NCBI GenBank assembly: GCA_002702705.1
Contig: PABH01000042.1
Location: 1 to 64,000 of the forward strand
Length of the DNA stretch: 64,000 bases
Direction: 5' to 3'
DNA from: Anaerolineaceae bacterium
GTDB taxonomy: Bacteria > Chloroflexota > Anaerolineae > Anaerolineales > Anaerolineaceae
In this document: positions 52,978-62,981 of the stretch, piece after piece
Numbering within the stretch: position 1 is the first letter of the stretch
Layout: the number at the start of each line of letters is the position of its first letter
Position numbers and translations under genes: made by a program
Notes under the pieces: generated by a model
What the model saw: only the letters and a program-made list of their open reading frames with translations
What the model was told of the DNA's origin: nothing
Databases searched by the model: none

Positions 52978-54612
52978 TTAGTATTCAGGCATGGGAGGAC
53001 CAGCGGGAGCTGGATTCTTTTCCGGAATATCAGTAACGAGAGCTTCTGTGGTCAGGATCATAGCTGCGATAGAAGCAGCATTTTCCAATGCGCCACGGGT
53101 TACTTTGGCAGGATCAATGACGCCGCCTTTTACCAGGTCGCCGTATTCACCGGATAATACATCATAACCAAACCGCGGGTTATCGTTATCTGCCTGTGAT
53201 TTGCGAACGTTTTCAATAATGACGGAACCTTCTTTACCAGCGTTCTCAGCAATTTTACGCATTGGAACTTCCAAAGCTTTGCGGACAATATTAACGCCGA
53301 TTTGTTCGTCTTCATTTTCCATCTTGACACCATCAAGGGATTTGATCGCATTGACTAATGCAACCCCACCACCAGGGACGATACCTTCTTCAACTGCAGC
53401 ACGGGTAGCGGAAAGTGCATCTTCAACTCGATGTTTCTTTTCTTTCAGCTCAGTTTCAGTTGCAGCACCCACACGGATGATTGCAACACCACCGGCTAAT
53501 TTTGCCAGACGTTCTTGCAGTTTTTCACGATCGTAATCGCTTGTGGTTTTGTCAATTTCAACTTTGATCTGGTCGATGCGGCCTTTAATACCAGCTTCGT
53601 CACCTTTACCGCCAACGATGGTGGTATTGTCTTTATCGGCAACAACTTTTTCAGCTCGGCCGAGGTCTGCCACAGTGGTGGTATCCAGTTTGCGTCCGGT
53701 CTCTTCAGAGATGACCTGAGCACCAGTCAAAATTGCAATATCTTGTAACATTGCTTTACGGCGGTCACCAAAACCAGGAGCTTTGATGGCTAAAACGTTC
53801 ACCATACCGCGAATCTTGTTCAAAACCAGGGTGGCGAGGGCTTCACCATCAATATCTTCGGCGATGATCACCAATTCACGTTTGCCAACCTGAACCAGTT
53901 TTTCTAAAACCGGAACAATATCCTGAGCGGCGGAGATTTTCTTGTCATAGATCAAAACATAAGGTTCGCTGATAACAGCTTCCATGTGTTCGGTGTCAGT
54001 TACGAAATAGGGGGAAATATAACCTCGATCAAACTGCATACCTTCAACATATTCCTGCTCAAATTCCAAACCTTTGGATTCTTCAACAGTGATCACACCG
54101 TCTTTACCAACTTTGTCCATCACATCCGCAATCAGTTCTCCAATGGAACGATCTTGGGCGGAAATTGTGGCAACATTGGCGATTTCGTTCTTTTCGCGAA
54201 TTTCAATTGCCTGACTTTTAATTTCATCAGCAACGATCTTGGAAGCAGCTTCAATACCGCGTTTTAAGAGCATTGGGTTGGCGCCTGCGGCTAAGGTTTT
54301 TAAACCTTCGGTCACAATAGCGTGTGCCAATACGGTTGAAGTAGTAGTGCCATCACCAGCGATGTCGTTGGTTTTTGTGGCGGCTTCTTTTAATAACTGG
54401 GCACCCATATTTTCAAAGGGATCTTCCAATTCAATTTCTTTTGCAACGGTGACACCATCGTGGGTAATGGTCGGGGAACCGAATTTGCGATCTAACGCAA
54501 CATTGCGGCCTTTGGGTCCTAATGTTGTAGCAACGGAAGTAGCAACAACATCAATACCATTCTTAAGTTTGCGGCGAGCTTCTTCACCAAAAACAATCTG
54601 TTTGGCTGCCAT
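52978..54612 (-). CDS. groL: 60 kDa chaperonin GroEL
   Basis: GroEL of 544 residues with all hallmark segments ([62 protein letters not shown]). The C-terminus ends AGPPMPEY and lacks the GGM repeats of E. coli. It is downstream of groS in the CIRCE-controlled operon. Confidence 0.98.
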   Translation of the reverse strand: MAAKQIVFGEEARRKLKNGIDVVATSVATTLGPKGRNVALDRKFGSPTITHDGVTVAKEIELEDPFENMGAQLLKEAATKTNDIAGDGTTTSTVLAHAIVTEGLKTLAAGANPMLLKRGIEAASKIVADEIKSQAIEIREKNEIANVATISAQDRSIGELIADVMDKVGKDGVITVEESKGLEFEQEYVEGMQFDRGYISPYFVTDTEHMEAVISEPYVLIYDKKISAAQDIVPVLEKLVQVGKRELVIIAEDIDGEALATLVLNKIRGMVNVLAIKAPGFGDRRKAMLQDIAILTGAQVISEETGRKLDTTTVADLGRAEKVVADKDNTTIVGGKGDEAGIKGRIDQIKVEIDKTTSDYDREKLQERLAKLAGGVAIIRVGAATETELKEKKHRVEDALSATRAAVEEGIVPGGGVALVNAIKSLDGVKMENEDEQIGVNIVRKALEVPMRKIAENAGKEGSVIIENVRKSQADNDNPRFGYDVLSGEYGDLVKGGVIDPAKVTRGALENAASIAAMILTTEALVTDIPEKNPAPAGPPMPEY

Positions 54613-54642
54613 ATCTATTAAACTCCTTAATTCGTATAAAAA

Positions 54643-54933
54643 TTATTCTTCAACAATAGCAAGTAAATCACTCTCGCGCAGGATGAGCAGTTTTTTATTT
54701 TCGACTTTGATTTCAGTACCAGAATATTTGGCAAATAAAACAACGTCGCCTGCTTTTACATCCATTTCAACACGTTTTCCCTCGTCATTGTGTTCACCAG
54801 GGCCAACAGACAAAACTTTACCCTTTTGGGGTTTTTCTTTTGCTGTTTCGGGCAGAACGATACCACCTGCGGTAATTTCTTCCACATCGATCGGTTCAAC
54901 CACTACACGACTACCAAGCGGTTTTAAATTCAT
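54643..54933 (-). CDS. groS: 10 kDa co-chaperonin GroES
   Basis: GroES of 96 residues ([18 protein letters not shown], the mobile loop [10 protein letters not shown], and [18 protein letters not shown]). The ATG used follows AGGAGGAAATA; an ATG seven codons upstream overlaps this SD and is not used. Confidence 0.96.
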   Translation of the reverse strand: MNLKPLGSRVVVEPIDVEEITAGGIVLPETAKEKPQKGKVLSVGPGEHNDEGKRVEMDVKAGDVVLFAKYSGTEIKVENKKLLILRESDLLAIVEE

Positions 54934-54975
54934 TATTTCCTCCTGCTTTTGCATAAAGGGTTAGGTTTTTAGTTT

Positions 54976-55002
54976 TTAGCACTCTTGTCAATAGAGTGCT
55001 AA
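54976..55002. promoter_or_regulatory. CIRCE element (HrcA operator)
   Basis: TTAGCACTC, nine bases, GAGTGCTAA: an exact match to the CIRCE consensus. It lies just after the groESL -10 box, so HrcA binding would block transcription until heat shock. hrcA is not in the window. Confidence 0.97.
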
Positions 55003-55012
55003 ACCGATACAA

Positions 55013-55041
55013 ATCTTACCGTTCTTTAAGGAGCAAGTCAA
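55013..55041 (-). promoter_or_regulatory. Promoter of groESL
   Basis: Minus-strand TTGACT (55036-55041) and TAAGAT (55013-55018) with a 17-bp spacer, immediately upstream of CIRCE. Confidence 0.88.
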
Positions 55042-55094
55042 GAGTATTTTTTGAATTCTAATAAATTTCTGATATGTTTTTTATAATTACTTTA

Positions 55095-56429
55095 TTATTC
55101 CCGACAAATTTCTTCACCAGTTAAAACAATTGACATGACGTTTGGATCATCTTCAAATTGGGAACGGATTTGGGTAAAAATATCCATGGCACGTTCACAA
55201 TAATCATCAGTTCGTAAGTGCATCGCTGAAAGCACAGAACCATAGGTAAAATAATACAAAACCGTATTCTGTGTCAAAGGCAAGCCTGCGATCTCTAATT
55301 GTTCGGCTCCCTCAGGACAAAAATCAGATTGGTTCCGAATCTTACAGCTCTCTTCACCAGTACATCCGACGGTTGCACATTTTAACACTTCAATGGCACT
55401 TTCATAATTTCTTGATTTAAAATAAATCACACCCAATTGTCCATACACATCGGGATCAGCAGGTGTAAATTCCAATGCGGCGTATGCATTAAACGAAGCA
55501 GCAAAAAATTGTCCCATTCGGCTGTAGGTATTGGCAATTGCCAAATATGGAATCGGATCATTGATTTTGTTTTGTTCATTGATCTTAACTGCTTTTGCAA
55601 ACCATTCCAAGGCTAAATCATATTTTTGTAATTGGCGGTAATTCACCCCAATCGAAATATATAAAAAAGTTAAATTGGGCGTAATTTCAGCTGCTTTTTT
55701 ATATTGTTCGATGGCTTCTGCATATCCATTACCCAACGATTCCAAAACATATCCCATCACACGGTGAACATCCATTAAACTATCGTCAGTTGCCACAGCT
55801 TGTTCCGCGAATTTAATAGCATCCTGATACCGTGCCTGGTCCATATTAATTTCAGCCATATAAGCCATAGCCAAAGCGTTTTGACTGTCAAACCGTAAGG
55901 CATTCTGAGCAGCGCTTTTGGCATCCAGTAAATATCGTTCCCTATCTTCACCTGAATAGACGGGGTTCGAAAACCAGTCATAAGCTAAAGCCTGAGCTGC
56001 ATATGCGTTGCTGTATTCCGGGCCTACTTCCACTGCTTTATCAGCCGAAGCCATTGCATCCATTAGACGTTGTTTTCGTTGAGCATCAGTGGTTAATAAG
56101 GTCGCAGAATAAACCTGAACACGAGAAAGTTCTGCCCAAATTTCCGGGTTATTGGGTTCTAATCGGGTTGCTTCTTGAAAAGCGATTAGTGATTCATTTA
56201 ATTTCCCAGCCTCAAAAGCAGTTTCCCCTTCAAAAGCATACGAATTGGCAGTACGTGTTGGAGTCGGGGTAGGCAAAAATAAGGGCTTGATTTCCTCAGT
56301 GACTAGCACCTCTCGACTGATGAACAAACCAATAACAATTAACAATAATAAAAAGTACATCCGCACATAATTATTGCGGCCGCGTTTTGATCGGAAGAGA
56401 TCCCGTTCCTCAGGAATCTTAGTACCCAT
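55095..56429 (-). CDS. Membrane-anchored TPR protein
   Basis: Protein of 444 residues. One membrane helix (about 22-40) and a short FLPTPTPTRT linker precede at least six TPR-like repeats (for example SLIAFQEATRLEPNNPEIWAE; EAIEQYKKAAEITPNLTFLY), probably outside the cell. A Cys-rich segment near 365-385 (CATVGCTGEESCK) may form disulfides. It is paralogous to the gene 20 bp upstream and in the same operon. It is likely a protein-protein scaffold; no enzyme motif is visible. Confidence 0.8.
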   Translation of the reverse strand: MGTKIPEERDLFRSKRGRNNYVRMYFLLLLIVIGLFISREVLVTEEIKPLFLPTPTPTRTANSYAFEGETAFEAGKLNESLIAFQEATRLEPNNPEIWAELSRVQVYSATLLTTDAQRKQRLMDAMASADKAVEVGPEYSNAYAAQALAYDWFSNPVYSGEDRERYLLDAKSAAQNALRFDSQNALAMAYMAEINMDQARYQDAIKFAEQAVATDDSLMDVHRVMGYVLESLGNGYAEAIEQYKKAAEITPNLTFLYISIGVNYRQLQKYDLALEWFAKAVKINEQNKINDPIPYLAIANTYSRMGQFFAASFNAYAALEFTPADPDVYGQLGVIYFKSRNYESAIEVLKCATVGCTGEESCKIRNQSDFCPEGAEQLEIAGLPLTQNTVLYYFTYGSVLSAMHLRTDDYCERAMDIFTQIRSQFEDDPNVMSIVLTGEEICRE

Positions 56430-56449
56430 TGTTTTCCTTTTCTTTAAAA

Positions 56450-57703
56450 CTAAGGCGTCGTTGAATCCGCATTGGCCGAATCGCCGTCTGTTTCTTCCGG
56501 CGTGATAATTAATTCTCCATCAGCAACTTGTTGGCAGATGTTCACAATTTCTTCAGCATTAAACATCGCAAACTCATCATTCGCTACATTTTGGATCAAA
56601 GCCTGGGATAATTGTAATGCTTCACCACATTCCCCAGCTTTTGCCAGTGCAAGCCCGTAAGTATAAAAATAAGCAGCAGTATCATAACTTAAAGGTAATG
56701 GCTCCACTACCACACCATCCTCGGTCTGCCCGCCTTTAATTACTAATCCCAATTCAGTTATGGCTTTCCCATATTCACCATTTCGATATAATAATGTGCC
56801 TAAATTACCATGCCAATCAGGATTACTAGGTTCATCCCGGACAGCAGTTTCCGCATATTGAATTGCAGTGGTAAATTCACCCTGTGTAAAATAAACTCGG
56901 GAAAGCAGAAAGTCTGGCATAGGATCCGTCGGATTAAGATTATCCGCCAATCGAAATTCATCCGTAGCTAGATTATATTCAGCCAATTCATTGGTACGGT
57001 ACACTCTACCCAGTGCCAGATGAAGATCAGCAATATTCGGATTTAGATTGATTGCTTTTTCATACTGTAAAACCGCTTCCTGATACTGTCCATATAAATA
57101 GAGGATATACCCGCGCGCGCGATAAGTTTCCAAAGCATTTGGAGACAGTTCTTGCGCCTTCTGGGAAATACTTCTTGCCTCTTCAAGAACCGTAAAGTCA
57201 CCGTCCTGAATATATTGCAAGCCATACACTTCTGCTAAATGTGCATAATGGACACCATTGTTTGGATCAATGGCGATAGCTTGATCCAAAGCGGATTTTG
57301 CATCCAAAAATTGACCGGTTAATCCCAATGCCCAACCCCTTAATGAAAATGCCATTGCATTTGCATCATTTAACAACATTGCGTTTCCTAAATTTTCAAG
57401 AGCATCATCATAGGACTTTAGATAAATTTGCAAACGCGCCAGTGAAATATAGCTGCCGGCATTATCCGGATCAACCCGAATCGCTTCCTTATAAGCATTC
57501 ACAGCTTGAATTAACTTACCTTCATTTTCCAGAGCTTGCGCATCCGTCAAATAAGACTCTGGCGCTTTGGTAGCGGTAGGCGTTGGTACAAAAGGCGGTT
57601 GAATGGTTGTGCCAATTAATTGATTTAAATAGACCACACCGCCAATTAATACTAATAAAACAAATACACGAATCGGATTCATCCGCCTACGGCGGCGATT
57701 CAT
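56450..57703 (-). CDS. Membrane-anchored TPR protein, paralogue
   Basis: Protein of 417 residues from this start. An Arg-rich N-terminus, a membrane helix (about 9-27) and a FVPTPTATKA linker precede seven or more TPR repeats (KLIQAVNAYKEAIRVDPDNA; SALDQAIAIDPNNGVHYAHL; QEAVLQYEKAINLNPNIADL). The ATG used has SD AAAGGG; the upstream ATG lies nine codons earlier. It is the first gene of the TPR pair. Confidence 0.82.
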   Translation of the reverse strand: MNRRRRRMNPIRVFVLLVLIGGVVYLNQLIGTTIQPPFVPTPTATKAPESYLTDAQALENEGKLIQAVNAYKEAIRVDPDNAGSYISLARLQIYLKSYDDALENLGNAMLLNDANAMAFSLRGWALGLTGQFLDAKSALDQAIAIDPNNGVHYAHLAEVYGLQYIQDGDFTVLEEARSISQKAQELSPNALETYRARGYILYLYGQYQEAVLQYEKAINLNPNIADLHLALGRVYRTNELAEYNLATDEFRLADNLNPTDPMPDFLLSRVYFTQGEFTTAIQYAETAVRDEPSNPDWHGNLGTLLYRNGEYGKAITELGLVIKGGQTEDGVVVEPLPLSYDTAAYFYTYGLALAKAGECGEALQLSQALIQNVANDEFAMFNAEEIVNICQQVADGELIITPEETDGDSANADSTTP

Positions 57704-57736
57704 GTGAAACCCTTTCTTTTTAATATACATAATTCG

Positions 57737-57766
57737 ATATTATCATTAGAATTTTTTGACTGTCAA
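57737..57766 (-). promoter_or_regulatory. Promoter of the TPR gene pair
   Basis: Minus-strand TTGACA (57761-57766), 18-bp spacer, TAATAT (57737-57742). Confidence 0.75.
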
Positions 57767-57819
57767 GTTCTACAATAGCAAATTTGGATTAGGATTTATT
57801 AATCTATCCATTTTTCGGC

Positions 57820-57848
57820 TTGCCTTTCCCAACTGATAAAGCTAGAAT
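57820..57848 (+). promoter_or_regulatory. Promoter of leaderless trmD
   Basis: TTGCCT (57820-57825), 17-bp spacer, TAGAAT (57843-57848). Exactly six bases then separate it from the ATG. Confidence 0.75.
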
Positions 57849-57854
57849 CAGCGC

Positions 57855-58586
57855 ATGCGTTTTGACATCTTTTCTTTATTCCCTTCTGTTTTTTCACCCT
57901 ATTTTGAGGTATCTATTCTTCAAAAAGCAATTGAGAAGAATTTAATCGAAGTCAATGTTCACAATATCCGCGATTGGACAATGGACCGACACCATATCAC
58001 CGATGATACACCCTACGGCGGCGGTGGCGGCATGGTGATGAAAGCTGAGCCAATCTTCACCGCGGTAGAGGACGTTCTCGGACAACCACCATCCTGCCCA
58101 GTCATTTTAATGAGTCCGCAAGGTCGGCCTTTCACTCATAAAATTGCCGAAGAACTAGCCCAACTCCCCCAGATCGCTATTGTTTGCGGCCGATATGAAG
58201 GCGTGGATGAACGGGTTCGGCAGCATTTAATAACCGATCAGTTATCCATTGGTGATTTTGTTATTACAGGGGGAGAGTTACCCGCCTTAATGGTCGTTGA
58301 TGCCGTTTCACGTTTCATTCCCGATGTTCTGGGGGATCCAACCGGAGCGGTGGATGATTCCTTCGCCAGTGGTTTATTGGAGTATCCGCACTATACCCGG
58401 CCAGAAGAATTTCGAGGTTGGCGTGTTCCTGATGTATTACTCTCCGGTCACCATGCCAAAATTATCGAATGGCGGCGGGAACAAGCCTTACAGCGCACTT
58501 TTCAACAGCGCCCAGATTTATTAAAAAACTATCCCTTAACAGAAAAAGATAAAAAGTTTTTATCCGAACTTAATAAAAAAAGTTAA
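57855..58586 (+). CDS. trmD: tRNA (guanine-37-N1)-methyltransferase TrmD
   Basis: Enzyme of 243 residues, normal length, that makes m1G37 to prevent frameshifting. It starts [13 protein letters not shown] and has the trefoil-knot SAM site ([49 protein letters not shown]) and the C-terminal [17 protein letters not shown]. No SD is present; the promoter spacing indicates a leaderless message. rimM and rplS, its usual partners, are not beside it. Confidence 0.97.
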   Translation: MRFDIFSLFPSVFSPYFEVSILQKAIEKNLIEVNVHNIRDWTMDRHHITDDTPYGGGGGMVMKAEPIFTAVEDVLGQPPSCPVILMSPQGRPFTHKIAEELAQLPQIAIVCGRYEGVDERVRQHLITDQLSIGDFVITGGELPALMVVDAVSRFIPDVLGDPTGAVDDSFASGLLEYPHYTRPEEFRGWRVPDVLLSGHHAKIIEWRREQALQRTFQQRPDLLKNYPLTEKDKKFLSELNKKS

Positions 58587-58643
58587 ATCAACTCCCTTTG
58601 AAAATAAACCATACAACCATAAATTAGAAAGGGCTTTTATACG

Positions 58644-59918
58644 ATGCAGCAAAAATTGAGTTACCCAAAAACATTTTTACTTGGCTTTGGTTTTTTTGGT
58701 GTCAGTGTCATCTGGTCGGTTTACAATGCCTACGTGCCCATCTTTTTGGATGGCCGGTTTGGGTTAAGTGCCGGTTGGATTGGTTTTTTTATGACATTAG
58801 ACAATATCGCCGCTTTATTAATTCAACCCCCTATCGGTGCCTTATCTGACCGCTTACGTACACCGATTGGTAGGCGGATGCCCTTTATTTTAATTGGTGC
58901 ACCCATTGCCGCGGCTGCGTTTGGTTTAATACCTGTTGTCAGTTTTCTACCCTTGTTTGTTGTTTGTACCAGTTCCCTCTTGTTAAGCATGGCCTTGTGG
59001 CGAACACCTGTGGTTGCCCTCATGCCTGATATCACTCCTTCTAAATACCGCTCACAAGCCAATGGTGTCATTAATTTTATGGGTGGTGTCGGTGCCATTA
59101 TCGCCTTTTTGATTGGTGCGAACCTATACGAAATGAATCCGGCTTATCCCTTTTGGCTTGGTTCTGTACTGGTGGTTGTCTCATCCCTATTAGTATTTGC
59201 CTTCATCCGTGAACCAAAAGATTATGTGATCACGGAAGAAGAAAAACCAAGTTTGATCAAAGCATTGGTTACAATTATTAAAGAAAAAGAAAAAAGCCCC
59301 TTGCGAATTTTATCTGCCATTTTTTTCTGGTTCCTGGCATATAATGCAATCGAAGCATTCTTCACCTTATATGCAGTCAAACATCTTAACCTCTCCGGTG
59401 CTGATGGTTCCCGCTTATTAGGACAACTTTCATTAATTTTTGTTATCATGGCTCTGCCATCGGGTTATATTGGCGCCCGCTTTGGTCGGAAAAAAACCAT
59501 TATGACCGGTATTTTTATCATGGGTTCTGCTATTCTGACCATGTTCTTCGTATCACCCGAAGTCCTCACTATTTTATATACAAAATTACCCGTGATTGGC
59601 AATTTTTACACCGTTTCGATTGTGTTAATGGTGGCTGGTTTCTCTTGGGCATTAATTAATATTAATTCCCTGCCAATGGTGGTTGATATGACAGATGATG
59701 TCCACATCGGCACCTTTACCGGTCTGTATTACATGGCATCGACCATGGCTGCCATCCTTGGACCAAATTTAAATGGTTGGTTGATTCAATTAAGTAACGA
59801 TAATTACAGCCTGATTATGTTATTTTCTCCAATATTTATGCTGCTAGCTTTCATTATGATGGCTGGTGTTAAACGTGGTGAGATCAAAACAAATGACAAT
59901 TTGTCTGACATTTCTTAA
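58644..59918 (+). CDS. MFS transporter, SLC45/GPH-like
   Basis: Membrane protein of 424 residues with 12 predicted helices. The loop after helix 2 has QPPIGALSDRLRTPIGRRMPFILIG, typical of the sucrose/SLC45-like and GPH sugar-cation symporters. A second RFGRKK follows helix 8. The substrate is probably a sugar or glycoside; not determinable. SD AAAGGG. It lies 57 bp after trmD and may be co-transcribed. Confidence 0.85.
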   Translation: MQQKLSYPKTFLLGFGFFGVSVIWSVYNAYVPIFLDGRFGLSAGWIGFFMTLDNIAALLIQPPIGALSDRLRTPIGRRMPFILIGAPIAAAAFGLIPVVSFLPLFVVCTSSLLLSMALWRTPVVALMPDITPSKYRSQANGVINFMGGVGAIIAFLIGANLYEMNPAYPFWLGSVLVVVSSLLVFAFIREPKDYVITEEEKPSLIKALVTIIKEKEKSPLRILSAIFFWFLAYNAIEAFFTLYAVKHLNLSGADGSRLLGQLSLIFVIMALPSGYIGARFGRKKTIMTGIFIMGSAILTMFFVSPEVLTILYTKLPVIGNFYTVSIVLMVAGFSWALININSLPMVVDMTDDVHIGTFTGLYYMASTMAAILGPNLNGWLIQLSNDNYSLIMLFSPIFMLLAFIMMAGVKRGEIKTNDNLSDIS

Positions 59919-59929
59919 CGTTTGTAGGC

Positions 59930-59982
59930 TTGCAATTCAATCCCCACAAATGTTATACTATTGAACGTGTGAATTCTCACAC
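59930..59982 (+). promoter_or_regulatory. Promoter of the BMP transporter gene with start-site palindrome
   Basis: TTGCAA (59930-59935), 18-bp spacer, TATACT (59954-59959). At the predicted transcript start an inverted repeat GTGTGA/TCACAC with a four-base centre (59967-59982) could be an operator, or a 5' hairpin that stabilises the RNA. Confidence 0.7.
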
Positions 59983-60014
59983 AATACTAACCATTTTTTC
60001 CGGAGGAGTATCAA

Positions 60015-61106
60015 ATGTTTAAGAAAGTATCACTTTTGCTTGCACTTTTGGTTGTTGCTTCCATGGTGTTAACTGCTTGTCAGCCCGCCGCACCAGCAGA
60101 ACAACCTGCAGCAGAACAACCGGCCGCCGAAGAACCAGAAATGAAGTTCAAGGTTTGCCAAGTCACCGATACCGGTGGTATTGATGACAAATCGTTCAAC
60201 GCCACAGCATGGAAAGGCGCAGAAGACGCCGTCGCCGAATTAGGTGTTGAAGCCAAATATTTGGAATCTCAAGAAGTTGCCGATTATGAAAAAAATCTGA
60301 ATGCATTCATCGAAGAAAAATGCGATTTGATCATCACAGTCGGTTTCTTACTGGGTGATGCAACCAAAGCTTCCGCCGAAGCCAACCCGGATTTCGAATA
60401 CACCATTGTGGACGTTTCCTACGATCCCGTAATCCCGAACGTTGTGGGTCAAGTTTTCCAAACCGATGAAGCCGCTTTCTTAGCTGGTTACCTGGCAGCC
60501 GCCACAACCCAAACTGGTAAAGTTGGTACCTTCGGTGGTTTACCAATCCCCCCAGTAACCATCTTCATGGATGGTTTCGCCCGTGGCGTGATGTACTACA
60601 ACGAAGTTAAAGGTACAAACGTGGAAGTCCTCGGTTGGGACATCAATGATCCCGAAGGTGGTTTATTCACCATGTCCTTTGATGATCAAACCAAAGGTAA
60701 AGAATTTGGTATCCAATTAATGGACGAAGGCGCTGACATCATCATGCCAGTCGCCGGCCCCGTTGGACTTGGTACCGCTGCCGCCATTACCGAACGTGGT
60801 TCTGGCTACATCATCGGTGTGGATGCCGACTGGGTACTCACCAATCCCGATTACGCACCCATCATCTTAACCTCCGTCCTCAAGAAGATGGACGTTACCA
60901 CATTCAACGTCATCAAAGACGCAATGGAAGGTAACTTCACTGGTGGTATCACCGCTGGTACCATCGAAAATGGTGGTGTTGATTTAGCACCTTTCCATGA
61001 ATTAGACGGTATGGTTTCCGATGAATTGAAAGCCGAATTAGAAGATGTCCGCGCAAAATTAATTGACGGCACCATCACACTCAGTGACGCTTTCAAAGTT
61101 CAATAA
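60015..61106 (+). CDS. BMP family nucleoside-binding lipoprotein
   Basis: ABC-importer binding lipoprotein of 363 residues: lipobox LTAC (C22), an Ala/Pro/Gln/Glu linker, then the Bmp/PnrA fold (CQVTDTGGIDDKSFNATAWKG; DLIITVGFLLGDATK; and the GGLPIPPVTIFMDGFARG segment). PnrA-type proteins bind purine nucleosides. A strong SD (GGAGGAG) and regular codon choice suggest high expression. A terminator separates it from the ATPase and permease genes. Confidence 0.92.
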   Translation: MFKKVSLLLALLVVASMVLTACQPAAPAEQPAAEQPAAEEPEMKFKVCQVTDTGGIDDKSFNATAWKGAEDAVAELGVEAKYLESQEVADYEKNLNAFIEEKCDLIITVGFLLGDATKASAEANPDFEYTIVDVSYDPVIPNVVGQVFQTDEAAFLAGYLAAATTQTGKVGTFGGLPIPPVTIFMDGFARGVMYYNEVKGTNVEVLGWDINDPEGGLFTMSFDDQTKGKEFGIQLMDEGADIIMPVAGPVGLGTAAAITERGSGYIIGVDADWVLTNPDYAPIILTSVLKKMDVTTFNVIKDAMEGNFTGGITAGTIENGGVDLAPFHELDGMVSDELKAELEDVRAKLIDGTITLSDAFKVQ

Positions 61107-61118
61107 TTTCTAAAAATA

Positions 61119-61158
61119 AAAAAACAGCGTGCTAAAAATTAGCACGCTGTTTTTTTAT
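61119..61158 (+). terminator. Terminator after the BMP gene
   Basis: A stem CAGCGTGCTAA/TTAGCACGCTG with A- and T-runs (61121-61157). Confidence 0.9.
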
Positions 61159-61409
61159 TTTAAAGGAGATTTTTTACTTGTCGTTTTCTAACAAATAGTT
61201 CTCTGTTAGCAGAATTGGGCTAAATATACAAAAAGTGACATTTTAAAACAAATCAAGTGAACAAAAAATAAATTTAATTGTCTGACATTGTACTAAATAT
61301 TTCACCTTATGGTAAAATAAAATTTATTAAGTACTTCCCCACACAGGAGCCAAAACAACCAATCATTTCGCTCCTTTGTGTCCCAAAAAATTTTAATCCG
61401 GAGAAATAA
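61159..61409 (+). other. Intergenic region before the ABC ATPase gene
   Basis: No gene seen. An unused SD-like AAAGGAG lies near 61165. A possible -10 box TAAAAT is near 61315. AGGAGC and GCTCC (61346-61375) form a small inverted repeat in the leader. Confidence 0.45.
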
Positions 61410-62969
61410 ATGACTCCCGTACTCGAACTCAAAGGAATTACGAAGCAGTTCCCTGGTGTTCTTGCAAACGATCATATTGATCTGACACTCAATAAAGGAG
61501 AGATTTTAGTCCTCTTGGGTGAAAATGGCGCAGGGAAAACAACACTCATGAATATCTTATATGGGTTGTATCAACCCACAGAGGGGGAAATTTGGGTAGA
61601 AGGAAAAAAGATTGAAGTCCATTCCCCCACAGACGCCATTAACGCCGGGATTGGTATGGTACATCAGCACTTCATGTTGATTCCCGTCTTCACCGTCACT
61701 GAAAACGTCATGTTGGGCGATGAATCGACCAAAGCAGGCGGTTTTTTGGATCCGGAAACGGCGGCACAAAAAATCAGACACATCTCTAATCAATATAATT
61801 TGGCCGTTGAACCAAGTGCCTATGTCAAAGACCTGCCGGTGGGCGTGCAGCAGCGGGTGGAAATCATCAAACTGCTTTACCGTGAAGCAGATATTCTCAT
61901 CTTTGATGAACCTACTGCCGTTTTAACCCCGCAAGAAGCAGATGAATTATTTGTTATCATGCGGGAGTTGGTCAATCAGGGCAAATCAATCATCTTTATT
62001 ACCCACAAGCTCCGTGAGATTCTCGATGTGTCAGACCGTATTATGGTTGTTCGCCGCGGTAAGATTGTCGGAGAAACGACCCCACAAGAAGCCGATCAAA
62101 ATAAACTGGCAGCGATGATGGTAGGACGCGAAGTTCAATTAGATCTAGAAAAGAGTCCTGCTCAATTGGGGGAAACCGTTTTAAGTGTCACGGATCTAAC
62201 AGTTACTGATGATCAAAAACAAATCACGGTTGATAATGTTTCACTTACCGTACAAAGTGGTGAAATTCTTGGAATCGCGGGTGTACAGGGCAATGGACAA
62301 ACGGAACTGGTAGAAGCCATTACTGGTTTACGTAACCCCATTGATGGGAAAATCGAGATTCTTGGCAATAATATTACCCACGCCACACCCCGTCAGGTTA
62401 CGGAATTAGGTGTTGCGCACGTTCCGGAAGACCGGCAAAGAGACGGATTGGTTTTGTCATTCCCAATTTATGAAAACCTGGTCTTAAACACTTATTACCA
62501 GGAACCATATGCAAAAGGCGTCAACTTGTATTATGACCGTATCTATAAAAATGCGGATCAGTTAATTGAAGATTTTGATGTCCGTACACCCGGTGCGAGT
62601 ACCCCAGTAGGATCTCTTTCCGGTGGTAATCAACAAAAAGTGATTATTGCTCGTGAATTATCTCGCCCAATAAAATTTTTAGTTGCTTCTCAGCCAACCC
62701 GCGGTCTGGATGTGGGTTCTATTGAATATATCCATAACCGCATTGTTAAAAAACGCGATGATGGCTGTGCCGTTATGTTGGTTTCCCCTGAGCTTGATGA
62801 AATTATGAAATTATCTGATCGAATTGCGGTCATGTATCGGGGAAAAATCATCGCCGTGCTTGACGCAAACAAAGTCACCAAAGAAGAAGTTGGTCTTTGG
62901 ATGGCTGGTATCAACCCGAATGATAGCAAAAATAACAATCGGGAATCAGCCAATAACCAGAAAATTTAA
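61410..62969 (+). CDS. ABC transporter ATP-binding protein, nucleoside (BMP-linked) type
   Basis: Tandem ATPase of 519 residues. Domain 1: Walker A GENGAGKTTLM, signature-like LPVGVQQRVEIIKLL, Walker B ILIFDEPTAVLTPQEA. Domain 2: VQGNGQTELVEA, LSGGNQQKVIIARELS, and FLVASQPTRGLDVGS where the usual DEPTRG has become SQPTRG, as is typical of the NupA/YufO branch. It energises the nucleoside importer with the permease that follows after 12 bases. Confidence 0.92.
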   Translation: MTPVLELKGITKQFPGVLANDHIDLTLNKGEILVLLGENGAGKTTLMNILYGLYQPTEGEIWVEGKKIEVHSPTDAINAGIGMVHQHFMLIPVFTVTENVMLGDESTKAGGFLDPETAAQKIRHISNQYNLAVEPSAYVKDLPVGVQQRVEIIKLLYREADILIFDEPTAVLTPQEADELFVIMRELVNQGKSIIFITHKLREILDVSDRIMVVRRGKIVGETTPQEADQNKLAAMMVGREVQLDLEKSPAQLGETVLSVTDLTVTDDQKQITVDNVSLTVQSGEILGIAGVQGNGQTELVEAITGLRNPIDGKIEILGNNITHATPRQVTELGVAHVPEDRQRDGLVLSFPIYENLVLNTYYQEPYAKGVNLYYDRIYKNADQLIEDFDVRTPGASTPVGSLSGGNQQKVIIARELSRPIKFLVASQPTRGLDVGSIEYIHNRIVKKRDDGCAVMLVSPELDEIMKLSDRIAVMYRGKIIAVLDANKVTKEEVGLWMAGINPNDSKNNNRESANNQKI

Positions 62970-62981
62970 CGAGGTGTTGTC

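Noticed and set aside
54239-54964. 241-codon plus-strand frame over groS and the groL start
   Set aside because: Shadow of highly biased groESL codons; no homology and no start signals.
61340-61409. Purine riboswitch before the nucleoside ABC ATPase
   Set aside because: I looked for the conserved purine-aptamer loops and found only a five-base inverted repeat.
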